Source of the DNA: an uncultured Lachnospiraceae bacterium
GTDB lineage: Bacteria > Bacillota > Clostridia > Lachnospirales > Lachnospiraceae
DNA: 64,000 nt
NCBI GenBank assembly: GCA_910578405.1
Contig: CAJTQO010000007.1
Span: forward strand, 22,328 to 86,327
Direction: 5' to 3'
Shown: positions 7,939 to 16,033 of the stretch, piece by piece
How positions within the stretch are numbered: position 1 is the stretch's first letter
How the letters are laid out: each line of letters starts with the position of its first letter
Made by a program: the position numbers and the translations under genes
Notes under the pieces: generated by a model
Database searches by the model: none
What the model saw: the letters and a program-made list of their open reading frames with translations, nothing else
What the model was told of the DNA's origin: nothing

Positions 7939-8853
7939 TTATACATGGATGTCCAATAAGGTAAGAATCAGCGCCATACGGACATAAACGCCGTATTGCA
8001 CTTGTTTGAAATAAGCGGCGCGGGGATCGTCGTCCACTTCCACGGAGATTTCATTGACGCGGGGAAGCGGATGGAGAATGAGCATATCCTGTTTGGCTAA
8101 TTTCATTTTTTCTTTATTTAAAATATAAAAGTCTTTCAGGCGCACATAATCGTCTTCGTTAAAGAAGCGTTCCCGCTGCACCCTGGTCATATAAAGGAAA
8201 TCCAGACGGGGCATGATTTCTTCCAACCGGATGACTTCCTCATAAGGAATTTGCTTTTCCTTTAGCATGTCGGTAATGTAGCTTGGGACTTTCAGCTCTT
8301 CCGGGGAGATGAAGATAAAATGGATTTTGGGGTAACGGACCAGCGCATGGATTAGGGAATGAACGGTGCGTCCGAACTTTAAGTCTCCGCAAAGGCCGAT
8401 GGTGAAATGTTCAATATGCCCTTTTAAAGAGCGGATAGTAAGCAAGTCGGTCAATGTCTGGGTAGGGTGCTGGTGGCCGCCGTCCCCGGCATTTATAACA
8501 GGAATGGAAGAGCGGCTGGCCGCCACCATAGGAGCCCCTTCCTTTGGATGACGCATGGCGCAAATATCGGCAAAGCAGGAAATGACCCGTATGGTGTCGG
8601 AAACGCTCTCCCCTTTGGATGCGGAAGAGGAACTGGCATCGGAGAAGCCAATGACGTCACCGCCTAAATTTAACATGGCTGATTCAAAACTGAGCCTGGT
8701 GCGGGTGCTGGGTTCGTAGAAGCAGGAGGCCAGTTTCTTCCCTTGGCAGGCGTGGGCATATTTAGGCATATTCTGTTCAATGTCGCTTGCCAGGTCGAAG
8801 AGGCTGTCCAGTTCTTCAACGGTAAAATCCAATGGACTCATTAAATGTCGCAT
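7939..8853 (-). CDS. pyrB: aspartate carbamoyltransferase catalytic subunit PyrB
   Basis: A 304-aa catalytic subunit of aspartate transcarbamoylase, the committed step of de novo UMP synthesis (carbamoyl phosphate + L-aspartate to N-carbamoyl aspartate). The carbamoyl-phosphate motif STRTRLSFE, the substrate loop residues ASSSSASKGES, GDGGHQHPTQTL and HPLPRVNEI are all present. Start chosen at ATG 8853, with AAGGAG 8-9 bp upstream; an upstream in-frame start would add 15 residues without a better site. Transcribed with pyrI. A 12-bp hairpin sits 45 bp upstream of the start. Confidence 0.97.
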   Translation of the reverse strand: MRHLMSPLDFTVEELDSLFDLASDIEQNMPKYAHACQGKKLASCFYEPSTRTRLSFESAMLNLGGDVIGFSDASSSSASKGESVSDTIRVISCFADICAMRHPKEGAPMVAASRSSIPVINAGDGGHQHPTQTLTDLLTIRSLKGHIEHFTIGLCGDLKFGRTVHSLIHALVRYPKIHFIFISPEELKVPSYITDMLKEKQIPYEEVIRLEEIMPRLDFLYMTRVQRERFFNEDDYVRLKDFYILNKEKMKLAKQDMLILHPLPRVNEISVEVDDDPRAAYFKQVQYGVYVRMALILTLLDIHV

Positions 8854-8898
8854 GTGATGCACTCCTTTCTTGTTGTTTAAAATTGTTTTTTCGCTCAA

Positions 8899-8934
8899 AT
8901 AAAATCGAAGAGAAACAGCTCCCTTCGATTTTAT
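8899..8934 (-). terminator. hairpin between the nitroreductase gene and pyrB; terminator or attenuator
   Basis: A perfect 12-bp stem (ATAAAATCGAAG and complement) with a 12-nt loop ends in TTTTATTT on the minus strand. It lies after the nitroreductase stop and only 45 bp before the pyrB start codon. No good promoter is visible in those 45 bp, so it may control read-through into pyrB rather than only ending the upstream gene. No PyrR anti-antiterminator consensus was recognised. Confidence 0.6.
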
Positions 8935-8975
8935 GCAGATATCCGGCGGCGTGCCGGAACTTGGTCATTTATTGG

Positions 8976-9515
8976 TTACTTATAGGTCAACAAATCTTCC
9001 ACTGCCTTGCGCTTTAAGGCTGCAGGCTCTTCATCGGGATATCCGATGGGGATTAGGGCCACGACTTCCCTGTCTTCGGAAAGGCCAAGGAGCTGCGCCG
9101 CCTTCCGGTCGTCAAAAATGCCTTGGATTACGCTGCCAATGCCATGCTCGTAAGCGGCCAGGCAGAAAGTTTGGGAGGCAATGCCTGCGTCAAACATTTG
9201 CCAAGCGTCGCCCCTGTGTGTGGAGTAGGAGCCATCCCGCTCAAAACCGCAGCGGTTTTTGATAACGGCAATGGCGATAAGCATAGGGGCATTTTTGATG
9301 ATTTCGCCGTTTTTGGGGTAATCGGGAGTGCATTCTTCTGCAATCTTGTCCTTCATTTCCCCTTCTATGGCGATGTAGCGGGCAATTTGTGTATGTTTCC
9401 AACTGGGGACATGGGAAACGGTTCCGATGATTTCTTCCAGCAGCGCGTGGTCAATGGGTTTGCTGGTAAATTTGCGGATGCTTCTGCGTCCCTGGATGCA
9501 TTCTTTTGCTGTCAT
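8976..9515 (-). CDS. nitroreductase-family flavoprotein
   Basis: A 179-aa member of the FMN-dependent nitroreductase fold. The N-terminal RRSIRKFTSKPI segment binds the FMN phosphate, WKHTQIARY follows in the first third, and the C-terminal GSVIQGIFDD and ALIPIGYPDE are characteristic. It uses NAD(P)H to reduce nitro or quinone compounds; the physiological substrate is unknown. AAGGAGGT lies 6 bp before ATG. It precedes pyrB on the same strand, separated by a terminator-like hairpin. Confidence 0.9.
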   Translation of the reverse strand: MTAKECIQGRRSIRKFTSKPIDHALLEEIIGTVSHVPSWKHTQIARYIAIEGEMKDKIAEECTPDYPKNGEIIKNAPMLIAIAVIKNRCGFERDGSYSTHRGDAWQMFDAGIASQTFCLAAYEHGIGSVIQGIFDDRKAAQLLGLSEDREVVALIPIGYPDEEPAALKRKAVEDLLTYK

Positions 9516-9616
9516 TGGCTACCTCCTTTTGAATCCGTGCCTTTGGTTTTTACTATGATATCACAATGGATAATGTGTTTCAATGGGAATTTCGTTTTTT
9601 ATAGAGAAAGAAGCGC

Positions 9617-9645
9617 TTGCCATGTGGTTTTAGATACTATATAAT
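9617..9645 (+). promoter_or_regulatory. sigma-A-type promoter for the DUF1836 gene
   Basis: TTGCCA and TATAAT are separated by 17 bp, about 60 bp upstream of the start codon. Confidence 0.8.
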
Positions 9646-9705
9646 GAAGTATAGGGATTAATTTTTAACGGAGTTATGCTGTAGGAAAGCGGCATGGAGG
9701 TTTGT

Positions 9706-10335
9706 ATGACGATAGATAAAGATGATTTGTTAAACAGCATCCTGGAGAGCCTGGGTCGTATCCGGCATATTGAGTTGGAGGATATTCCGAATATCGACTT
9801 GTATATGGATCAGGTGACGACTTTTATGGATAAGGAGCTGAAGAATTCTTCCAGGCATCCGGAGGAAGGCAAGATACTCACGAAGACGATGATTAATAAT
9901 TATGCGAAGAATAATTTGCTTCCGCCTCCGGTGAGGAAGAAGTATTCCAAGGAACATGTGGTATTGCTGATTTTTATATATTATTATAAGGGAATTTTGA
10001 CGATTAATGACATTCAGGCGTTGTTAAATCCTTTGACGGGGCAGTTTTTTCAAAAGGAAGGCTTTAACCTGGGGGATATTTATGAAGAGGTTTTCAGCCT
10101 GGAGAAGTCGCATGTGGATTCGCTCAAAGAGGATGTGGTGCGCAAATATGAGGAGGCAAAGGGGACTTTCCAAGATGTGCCGGAAGGGGAACGGGAGATG
10201 CTCCAATTGTTCTCTTTTATCTGTATGCTGAGTTTTGACGCTTATGTGAAGAAGCTGTTGATTGAAAAGATGGTGGACAGCTTCTGCCAGGTGGCAGGGG
10301 ATGAGAAGAGGGAAGGGAAAAAGAAGGAGAAGTAG
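9706..10335 (+). CDS. DUF1836-domain protein
   Basis: A 209-aa protein of the Firmicutes DUF1836 family. The N-terminal third resembles a MerR/HTH-like DNA-binding module with the segment LTKTMINNYAKNNLLPPPVRKKYS, followed by helical regions. Family members are considered regulators, but no target is known. Start chosen at ATG 9706 because GGAGG lies 5 bp upstream; the ATG at 9694 is inside that ribosome site. The C-terminus is a Lys/Glu tail. Monocistronic: own promoter and terminator. Confidence 0.8.
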   Translation: MTIDKDDLLNSILESLGRIRHIELEDIPNIDLYMDQVTTFMDKELKNSSRHPEEGKILTKTMINNYAKNNLLPPPVRKKYSKEHVVLLIFIYYYKGILTINDIQALLNPLTGQFFQKEGFNLGDIYEEVFSLEKSHVDSLKEDVVRKYEEAKGTFQDVPEGEREMLQLFSFICMLSFDAYVKKLLIEKMVDSFCQVAGDEKREGKKKEK

Positions 10336-10344
10336 CATATCAGG

Positions 10345-10393
10345 CTGCTGCTATAGCGATTTCAGAAAGCGTTATGGCGGCAGTTTGTTTTTT
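10345..10393 (+). terminator. Rho-independent terminator after DUF1836
   Basis: A 14-bp stem with G-U pairs (CTGCTGCTATAGCG opposite CGTTATGGCGGCAG) is followed by TTTGTTTTTT. Confidence 0.85.
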
Positions 10394-10474
10394 GCGGCAG
10401 TTTTTTGTTTGGCTTTTGCATTTTTTATTCCAATCCCATAATGTCCGCAGCCAATGACGGGACATAAATTTGTA

Positions 10475-10503
10475 TTGACAAGTATATTTTATTCTGTTAA
10501 TAT
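10475..10503 (+). promoter_or_regulatory. candidate promoter with a 390-nt leader
   Basis: TTGACA, 17 bp, TAATAT. The next gene begins about 390 bp downstream, so the transcript would carry a long leader. Confidence 0.6.
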
Positions 10504-10680
10504 AAGAACATAAGTTCTAATTCGGGCAAAATATGATAATTCATTTTATTACAAATTATATGGCGGCAGAAGGAGATAGAATCCGATGCCTTGAGAATTA
10601 TCAAATGGGACGAAATGGTGTACAATAAAGGAAAGCGGGGATGGCAGAAACGGTATAGAACAGGAACAGCGCAATTTTGG

Positions 10681-10850
10681 AGCCATCAGAGATAAGGGTA
10701 ATCTAAGCCTTAAGGAGCGTTCCTGTCCCCATAGGAAAGGCGGCAGGAATAGAGCCAAACAGGACAGGGAACAAAATGATTTAGAAAGCGCCAGGGATAA
10801 GAATAGTCTAAGCCTTAAGAGGCGTTTATATCCCTGTGGGAGTGACGGCG
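10681..10850 (+). repeat. imperfect direct repeat in the leader of the FAD dehydrogenase gene
   Basis: Two related units of about 65 bp, near 10690-10760 and 10793-10856, share the block TCTAAGCCTTAAG and a following GGCGT/GCGT and TCCC. The second unit can form an outer stem CAGGGATA/TATCCCTG with an inner GCCTT/GGC hairpin; the first folds less well. This may be a structured leader RNA or a relic of a small repeat. I do not recognise any known riboswitch class in it. Confidence 0.5.
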
Positions 10851-10890
10851 GCATAAGCAGTGCGGAATAGGAAGTAAGAAAGGAGAATAT

Positions 10891-12294
10891 ATGGAAAATA
10901 AGTTTGATGTGATTATTATAGGCGCTGGCCCTGGGGGGATTTTTTGCGCATATGAACTAATGGCCGGAAAGAAAGAGCTGAAGGTATTGGTGGTAGAGAA
11001 GGGGCGTTCCATAGAGAAGCGGAATTGCCCGAAACGCATTACAAAGCAATGCGTAGGATGCAAGCCCTGTTCCATTACCACTGGCTTTGCCGGGGCTGGA
11101 GCTTTTTCCGACGGGAAACTGTCCTTGTCTGCGGATGTGGGAGGCAACCTGCCTGCTATTTTGGGATACGAGGAAACTAGGAAGCTGATTGGGGAATCCG
11201 ATGCCATTTACTTGAAATTCGGGGCGGATGAAAATGTTTACGGCGCGGATAAGGAAAAGGAACTGCGGGAAATCCGTAAGGCGGCAATCAATGCCAACCT
11301 GAAACTGATTGAATGCCCCATCCGGCATCTTGGCACGGAGGAAGGGTATAAGATTTACGCAAAGCTGCAGCGGCATTTGGAGGAAGAAGGAGTAACGCTG
11401 CTTTTTGATACGATGGTGGAACAGATTCTGGTGGAAGACGGCAAGGCCATAGGGATTGTAACGGATAAGGGCGAAAACTTTTATGCGGAGGAAATTGTTT
11501 CCGCAGTGGGAAGGGAAGGCGCGGACTGGTTTAAAGACAAGTGTGAGGAAATCGGCATTGAAACAAAGGCAGGGACGGTGGATATTGGCGTGCGCGTGGA
11601 AGTGCGGGATGAGGTTATGCAGTATCTGAACGAGAATTTGTATGAAGCGAAGCTGGTGTTGTATACGCCTACATTTGACGATAAAGTGCGGACGTTTTGC
11701 ACCAATCCTTCCGGCGAGGTGGCGACGGAATACTATGAAGGCGGTTTAGCCGTGGTAAACGGCCATGCTTATAAATCACAGGATTATAAAACCGACAATA
11801 CCAATTTTGCAATACTTGTTTCAAAAAACTTTACCAAACCGTTTAAAACGCCCATTGAATACGGGAAGCAGATTGCGCAGCTTTCCAACATGCTTTGCGG
11901 TGGGAAAATTATGGTGCAGACTTTTGGCGACTTCAAACGTGGCAGAAGGACGACGGAGGAACGGCTGTGCCGGAATAACCTCATTCCCACACTGAAGGAT
12001 GCGGTGCCTGGCGACCTGTCGCTTGTATTCCCGCACCGGATTATGGTGGATATTCAGGAAATGCTGGAGGCGTTAGATAAGGTGACTCCGGGGATTGCAT
12101 CGGATGAAACGCTGCTGTATGGGGTGGAAGTGAAATTTTATTCCAACCGGGTAGTGGTAAACAGCGACTTTGAGACGAGTGTCAAGGGTCTGCGCGCCAT
12201 CGGGGACGGCGCAGGTGTGACCAGAGGGCTGCAGCAGGCTTCCGCGAATGGAATCAGTGTGGCAAGGAGTATTTTGAAAGGGATGGAAGGATAG
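10891..12294 (+). CDS. FAD-dependent dehydrogenase (COG2509 family)
   Basis: A 467-aa cytosolic flavoprotein. The N-terminal Rossmann motif IIIGAGPGGIFCAYEL starts at residue 8, followed by EKGRSIEKRNCP and the Cys-rich CVGCKPC; the C-terminal FAD motif AIGDGAGVTRGLQQA is close to the end. This is the Firmicutes family of uncharacterised NAD/FAD-utilising dehydrogenases, with distant likeness to thiazole-biosynthesis and geranylgeranyl-reductase proteins. Start is ATG with AAGGAGA 7 bp upstream. The next gene begins 2 bp after its stop, so the two are probably co-transcribed. Substrate unknown. Confidence 0.88.
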   Translation: MENKFDVIIIGAGPGGIFCAYELMAGKKELKVLVVEKGRSIEKRNCPKRITKQCVGCKPCSITTGFAGAGAFSDGKLSLSADVGGNLPAILGYEETRKLIGESDAIYLKFGADENVYGADKEKELREIRKAAINANLKLIECPIRHLGTEEGYKIYAKLQRHLEEEGVTLLFDTMVEQILVEDGKAIGIVTDKGENFYAEEIVSAVGREGADWFKDKCEEIGIETKAGTVDIGVRVEVRDEVMQYLNENLYEAKLVLYTPTFDDKVRTFCTNPSGEVATEYYEGGLAVVNGHAYKSQDYKTDNTNFAILVSKNFTKPFKTPIEYGKQIAQLSNMLCGGKIMVQTFGDFKRGRRTTEERLCRNNLIPTLKDAVPGDLSLVFPHRIMVDIQEMLEALDKVTPGIASDETLLYGVEVKFYSNRVVVNSDFETSVKGLRAIGDGAGVTRGLQQASANGISVARSILKGMEG

Positions 12295-12296
12295 GC

Positions 12297-13367
12297 GTGG
12301 CAGGGGATTTGAAAAATTTTGTCTTTGTCTTATTGCTGGTTTATGCTTTAGGCGGCATGGCAGGCTGCGGCAGCAGTAAGGAAGTGGCGGATACAAAGGT
12401 AGTGCTGACCACTGGCTTTGCAAAGGATGAGATTTTCCGCATTGAAAGCATTTCCTGTACGGCGCCGGAAATTATGGTATATTTGACCAATACCCAGAAC
12501 CAGTATGAGAGTGTGTATGGCCCGGAAATCTGGAAGGCGAATGCAGAGGGCGTTACCTTGGAGCAGAATATTAAAGACACGGCGCTGGCCAGGATTGCGC
12601 AAATTAAGTCTATGAATTTGCTGGCGGCAGAACATGGAGTGGAGTTGTCCGTGCAGGAGAAAGAGAGTGCAGCGGCGGCGGCAAAGGTGTATTACGGCTC
12701 ACTAAACGAGACAGAGCGGGAAAAGATGGGTGTGACGGAAGCGATAATTGAAAAGCTTTATGCGGAATACGGGTTGGCCAACAAAGTCTACAATTTCATT
12801 ATACGGGACATTAACCCGGAAATCAGCGATGATGAAGCGCGTACCATTACAGTGCAGCATATCCTGATTAAAACATATGCTTTGGACGGGGCCGGGGAGA
12901 AAATTGAATATACGGCCGCCGCTAAAGCGGAAGCATATGATAAGGCAAAGGAAGCGCTGGCTTTGGCCAGGGATGGGGAAACGGATTTTGAACAATTGAT
13001 GGACCGGTACAGTGAGGACAGCAAAGGACTGTATTCTTTTGGAAAAGGGGATATGGAACCGCTTTTTGAAGAAGCTGCCTTTAACTTGGGAAAAGGGGAA
13101 GTCAGCGATATTGTAGAGACAAAGTTCGGCTATCATATCATTAAATGCGTCACTACTTTTGACCGGGCGGAAACGGATGCCAATAAGGTGAAAATTGTGG
13201 AAGAACGGAAGAAGGAAGTATTTGGCCAGGAATATGATACATTTGTGAATGCTTTGACAAGGAACCTGAACGAAGAGGCGTGGGAGCAGGTAGCTTTTAT
13301 TCGGGACGACAGAGTGAAGACGGCAGACTTCTTTGATGTTTATGAGGAATATTTCGTGGAGGATTAA
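12297..13367 (+). CDS. PpiC/PrsA-type peptidyl-prolyl isomerase lipoprotein
   Basis: A 356-aa protein starting at GTG. The N-terminus is a signal peptide (FVFVLLLVYALGGMAGC) ending in a lipobox-like MAGC, so it should be anchored outside the membrane. A SurA-like helical N-domain (residues 30-175) is followed by a parvulin domain with VQHILIKT, DFEQLMDRYSED, FGKGDMEPLFEEAAF and TKFGYHIIKC. It would help fold secreted proteins after Sec export. Its start is 2 bp after the FAD dehydrogenase stop. No strong ribosome site is visible, in keeping with translational coupling. Confidence 0.87.
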   Translation: MAGDLKNFVFVLLLVYALGGMAGCGSSKEVADTKVVLTTGFAKDEIFRIESISCTAPEIMVYLTNTQNQYESVYGPEIWKANAEGVTLEQNIKDTALARIAQIKSMNLLAAEHGVELSVQEKESAAAAAKVYYGSLNETEREKMGVTEAIIEKLYAEYGLANKVYNFIIRDINPEISDDEARTITVQHILIKTYALDGAGEKIEYTAAAKAEAYDKAKEALALARDGETDFEQLMDRYSEDSKGLYSFGKGDMEPLFEEAAFNLGKGEVSDIVETKFGYHIIKCVTTFDRAETDANKVKIVEERKKEVFGQEYDTFVNALTRNLNEEAWEQVAFIRDDRVKTADFFDVYEEYFVED

Positions 13368-13444
13368 AGTTGGAGCTAACAGGGAGTTTACAAAAATTTT
13401 AGAATTCCCCGAACCCGCAGAAATACTGGTGAAAACACAGATTA

Positions 13445-13471
13445 TTAGCACTCGGGAGGAATGAGTGCTAA
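13445..13471. promoter_or_regulatory. CIRCE operator (HrcA binding site)
   Basis: Exact consensus: TTAGCACTC, nine bases, GAGTGCTAA. This is the HrcA heat-shock repressor target normally found before groESL and dnaK. It is the only regulatory palindrome upstream of htpG and lies about 290 bp from its start codon. Confidence 0.97.
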
Positions 13472-13478
13472 TTTTCTC

Positions 13479-13507
13479 TTGACTTTTCGGAAAAGGAGAA
13501 TTAAACT
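13479..13507 (+). promoter_or_regulatory. candidate htpG promoter next to CIRCE
   Basis: TTGACT, 17 bp, TAAACT begins 8 bp after the CIRCE element. HrcA bound to CIRCE would cover or abut the -35 box. The -10 is weak, so the assignment is tentative. Confidence 0.5.
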
Positions 13508-13762
13508 TGGATTATGCGCTGGCAACGGCATAGCCGGAAGCCGGCAGGACGGATAGAAAATAGGTTTTAAATGAAAATTTTGAACCAAGGGGCTTGGAGC
13601 GAAAGCGTTTGAACCAAAAGTTTTAGCATTAAAGCGTTCAAAGCAAAAGACAGAAAAGCCAAAAGCATCAAAACAAAATGCAAAATGTAACTGGAACAAA
13701 AACAGGCAAAAAGAAACAGATTCAAAAAGTGAAAAAGAAAGAAGAAAAGGAAGTGGCGCAAT
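13508..13762 (+). other. A-rich leader of htpG
   Basis: About 255 nt of purine-rich, largely unstructured sequence with runs of A and repeated AAGC/AAAGC words. No reading frame with a good ribosome site was seen. It ends in AAGGAAG 9 bp before the htpG ATG. Confidence 0.5.
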
Positions 13763-15961
13763 ATGGCAGCAAAGCATGGCAATTTATCAATTAACAGTGA
13801 TAATATTTTCCCAATTATCAAAAAATGGTTGTATTCGGATCATGATATTTTTATGAGGGAGTTGATTTCCAATGGATGCGATGCAATTACAAAGCGGAAG
13901 AAATTGGAAATGATGGGAGAATGCACTTTGCCGGATGATTATAAGGCAAAAATTCAGGTGATTGTAAATCCGGAGGAGAAGACGCTGAAATTTATTGATA
14001 ACGGTATCGGTATGACAGCGGATGAGGTGGAAGAGTATATTAACCAGATTGCTTTTTCCGGGGCGACGGATTTTTTTGAGAAATATAAGGACAAGACCAA
14101 TGAAGATCAGATTATTGGCCATTTTGGCTTAGGTTTTTATTCCGCATTTATGGTAGCGGATCAGGTGCAGATTGATTCCCTTTCCTATCAGGATGGCGCG
14201 GCGCCAGTGCATTGGGAGTGTGACGGCGGTACGGAATTTGACATGGAAGAAGGCACGCGTACACAGGTAGGTACGGAAATTACGCTTTTCATTAATGAGG
14301 ACTGTTTGGAGTTCTGCAATGAGTATAAGGCGCGTGAGGTGATTAAGAAGTATTGTTCCTTTATGCCTACGGAGATTTATCTGGAAAAGGAAAATACGAA
14401 GGAAACGCAGATTATTAAAGCAGAGGAAAAGCTCGATACCGATACGGTGGTGGAGGAAATTGCAAAGGAAAAAGAGGAGGACGAGCAGAAACTGAAAATC
14501 GTTAAGAGGCCGGAGCTTCTAAACGATACGACTCCGTTATGGACAAAACATGCCAATGACTGCACAAAGGAAGAGTATCTGGAATTTTACCGGAAGGTTT
14601 TCCAGGATTATAAGGAGCCGTTGTTCTGGATTCATTTGAATATGGATTATCCATTTAACTTAAAGGGCATCCTTTATTTCCCGAAAATCAATATGGAGTA
14701 TGAGTCCATAGAGGGTACCATTAAACTTTACAACAATCAGGTGTTTATTGCGGACAATATTAAGGAAGTGATTCCGGAATTCCTGCTGTTGTTAAAAGGC
14801 GTGATTGACTGTCCGGATTTGCCGCTCAACGTATCCAGGAGCGCATTGCAAAACGATGGTTTTGTGAAGAAAATTTCCGATTACATTTCCAAGAAGGTGG
14901 CGGACAAGCTTTCTGGCATGTGCAAAACAGAGAAAGAAGAGTATGACAAATATTGGGATGATATCAGTCCGTTTATTAAATTCGGCTGCTTAAAGGATGA
15001 CAAGTTCTGTGAAAAAATGACAGACTATATTCTGTTTAAAAATCTGGACGGCAAATATCTCACCTTGCCGGAATGTCTGGAAGTGAATGAGAAGGACGCG
15101 CCAGAGGCGGAAAAGAAAGCGGAGGGAGAAGCGGCAGACAGTGAAAACAAGCCGGAGACAACGGCAGAAGAAAGCAGCCAGCCGGAAAACGCAGAGGATG
15201 GAAGCGGCAAGAGCGAAGCCGAAGCAACCGACGAGAACAGCCAGTCCGGTTTAGGGGCAGTGGATGAAGATGGCAATAAGGTAGAGGCGGAAATCGTCGA
15301 GGATGGGGAAGACGGAACAGAAGAGGAGGAAGAGGAAGAAAAGAAGAACGATAAGATTATTTATTATGTTACCGACGAGAAGCAGCAGAGCCAGTATATC
15401 AATATGTTTAAAGAAGCCAATATGGATGCGGTAATCCTTACCCATAATATTGACCAACCGTTCATTTCCCAATTGGAAGCGAAGAACGAAGGGATTCGTT
15501 TTATGCGCATTGACGCAGATTTGACAGGCTCTTTGAAAGCAGAGGCTTCGGAAGAAGAAGTGAAGGCAATGGAAGCGCAGGCGGGGGAAATTGCCGAGGT
15601 TATGAAGAAAGCTTTGAAGAAGGAAGAACTCACGGTGAAAGTGGAGCGGCTGACAAATAAGAAAGTTTCTTCCATGCTTACAGTTTCCGAGGAAAGCAGG
15701 CGTATGCAGGATATGATGAGAATGTACTCCATGAATGGGATGGATATGGGGAACTTTGGGAAAGAGGGAGAGACTCTTATCCTAAATGCAAACCATCCGT
15801 TGGTAGAGTATGTGCTGGAGCATAAGGACGGCGAAAACGTAGAGATGATTTGTGAGCAGTTGTATGATTTGGCGCAAATTCAGAATGCGCCGCTTGCGCC
15901 GGAGGCCATGACAAAATTCATTGAAAGAAGCAACGATATTCTGATGCTGCTTACCAAATAG
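13763..15961 (+). CDS. htpG: HtpG (bacterial Hsp90) with an acidic insertion
   Basis: A 732-aa Hsp90 chaperone; E. coli HtpG has 624 residues. The ATPase motifs are clear: RELISNGCDAITK, DNGIGMTADE and GHFGLGFYSAFMVAD. The middle domain (PLWTKHANDCTKEEYLEFYR, PLNVSRSALQND) and the C-terminal dimerisation domain follow. Residues about 440-528 form an extra, extremely acidic low-complexity segment rich in Glu, Asp, Ala and Ser, ending in a run of Glu just before KIIYYVTDEKQQ. The expected NASDA motif reads NGCDA. Heat-shock control by HrcA is suggested by the perfect CIRCE upstream. Confidence 0.97.
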   Translation: MAAKHGNLSINSDNIFPIIKKWLYSDHDIFMRELISNGCDAITKRKKLEMMGECTLPDDYKAKIQVIVNPEEKTLKFIDNGIGMTADEVEEYINQIAFSGATDFFEKYKDKTNEDQIIGHFGLGFYSAFMVADQVQIDSLSYQDGAAPVHWECDGGTEFDMEEGTRTQVGTEITLFINEDCLEFCNEYKAREVIKKYCSFMPTEIYLEKENTKETQIIKAEEKLDTDTVVEEIAKEKEEDEQKLKIVKRPELLNDTTPLWTKHANDCTKEEYLEFYRKVFQDYKEPLFWIHLNMDYPFNLKGILYFPKINMEYESIEGTIKLYNNQVFIADNIKEVIPEFLLLLKGVIDCPDLPLNVSRSALQNDGFVKKISDYISKKVADKLSGMCKTEKEEYDKYWDDISPFIKFGCLKDDKFCEKMTDYILFKNLDGKYLTLPECLEVNEKDAPEAEKKAEGEAADSENKPETTAEESSQPENAEDGSGKSEAEATDENSQSGLGAVDEDGNKVEAEIVEDGEDGTEEEEEEEKKNDKIIYYVTDEKQQSQYINMFKEANMDAVILTHNIDQPFISQLEAKNEGIRFMRIDADLTGSLKAEASEEEVKAMEAQAGEIAEVMKKALKKEELTVKVERLTNKKVSSMLTVSEESRRMQDMMRMYSMNGMDMGNFGKEGETLILNANHPLVEYVLEHKDGENVEMICEQLYDLAQIQNAPLAPEAMTKFIERSNDILMLLTK

Positions 15962-15974
15962 GTAAAGTAAAAAT

Positions 15975-16003
15975 TTCACAAGATGGAAACCTCTGCATAT
16001 AAT
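15975..16003 (+). promoter_or_regulatory. promoter of the split SpoIID-like gene, inside the htpG terminator hairpin
   Basis: TTCACA, 17 bp, TATAAT fits a sigma-A promoter. The same stretch also reads AC, 16 bp, CATATAAT, which resembles a mother-cell sigma-K/sigma-E type promoter (CATA-nnn-T). The -10 lies in the left arm of the hairpin at 15988-16033, so transcripts started here would lack that arm. Confidence 0.6.
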
Positions 16004-16033
16004 GTGGGTAAACAAATATGCAGAGGTTTTTTT
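15988..16033 (+). terminator. terminator hairpin of htpG that also hides the next ribosome site
   Basis: A perfect 13-bp stem (AACCTCTGCATAT and complement) with a 15-nt loop and nine T residues. The right arm contains GAGGT, placed 6 bp before the ATG at 16034, so the hairpin both ends htpG transcription and sequesters the ribosome site of the following gene in any read-through RNA. Confidence 0.88.

Noticed and set aside
8899..8934. PyrR-type antiterminator control of pyrB
   Set aside because: The conserved PyrR-binding loop consensus was not found in the leader.
10475..10890. T-box, cobalamin or other known riboswitch before the FAD dehydrogenase
   Set aside because: No T-box antiterminator core, B12 box or other conserved riboswitch word could be found; kept only as an unclassified structured leader.
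13445..13821. Minus-strand open frames across the htpG leader
   Set aside because: They overlap the CIRCE operator and htpG start, are Phe/Leu-rich shadows of A-rich DNA and lack ribosome sites.
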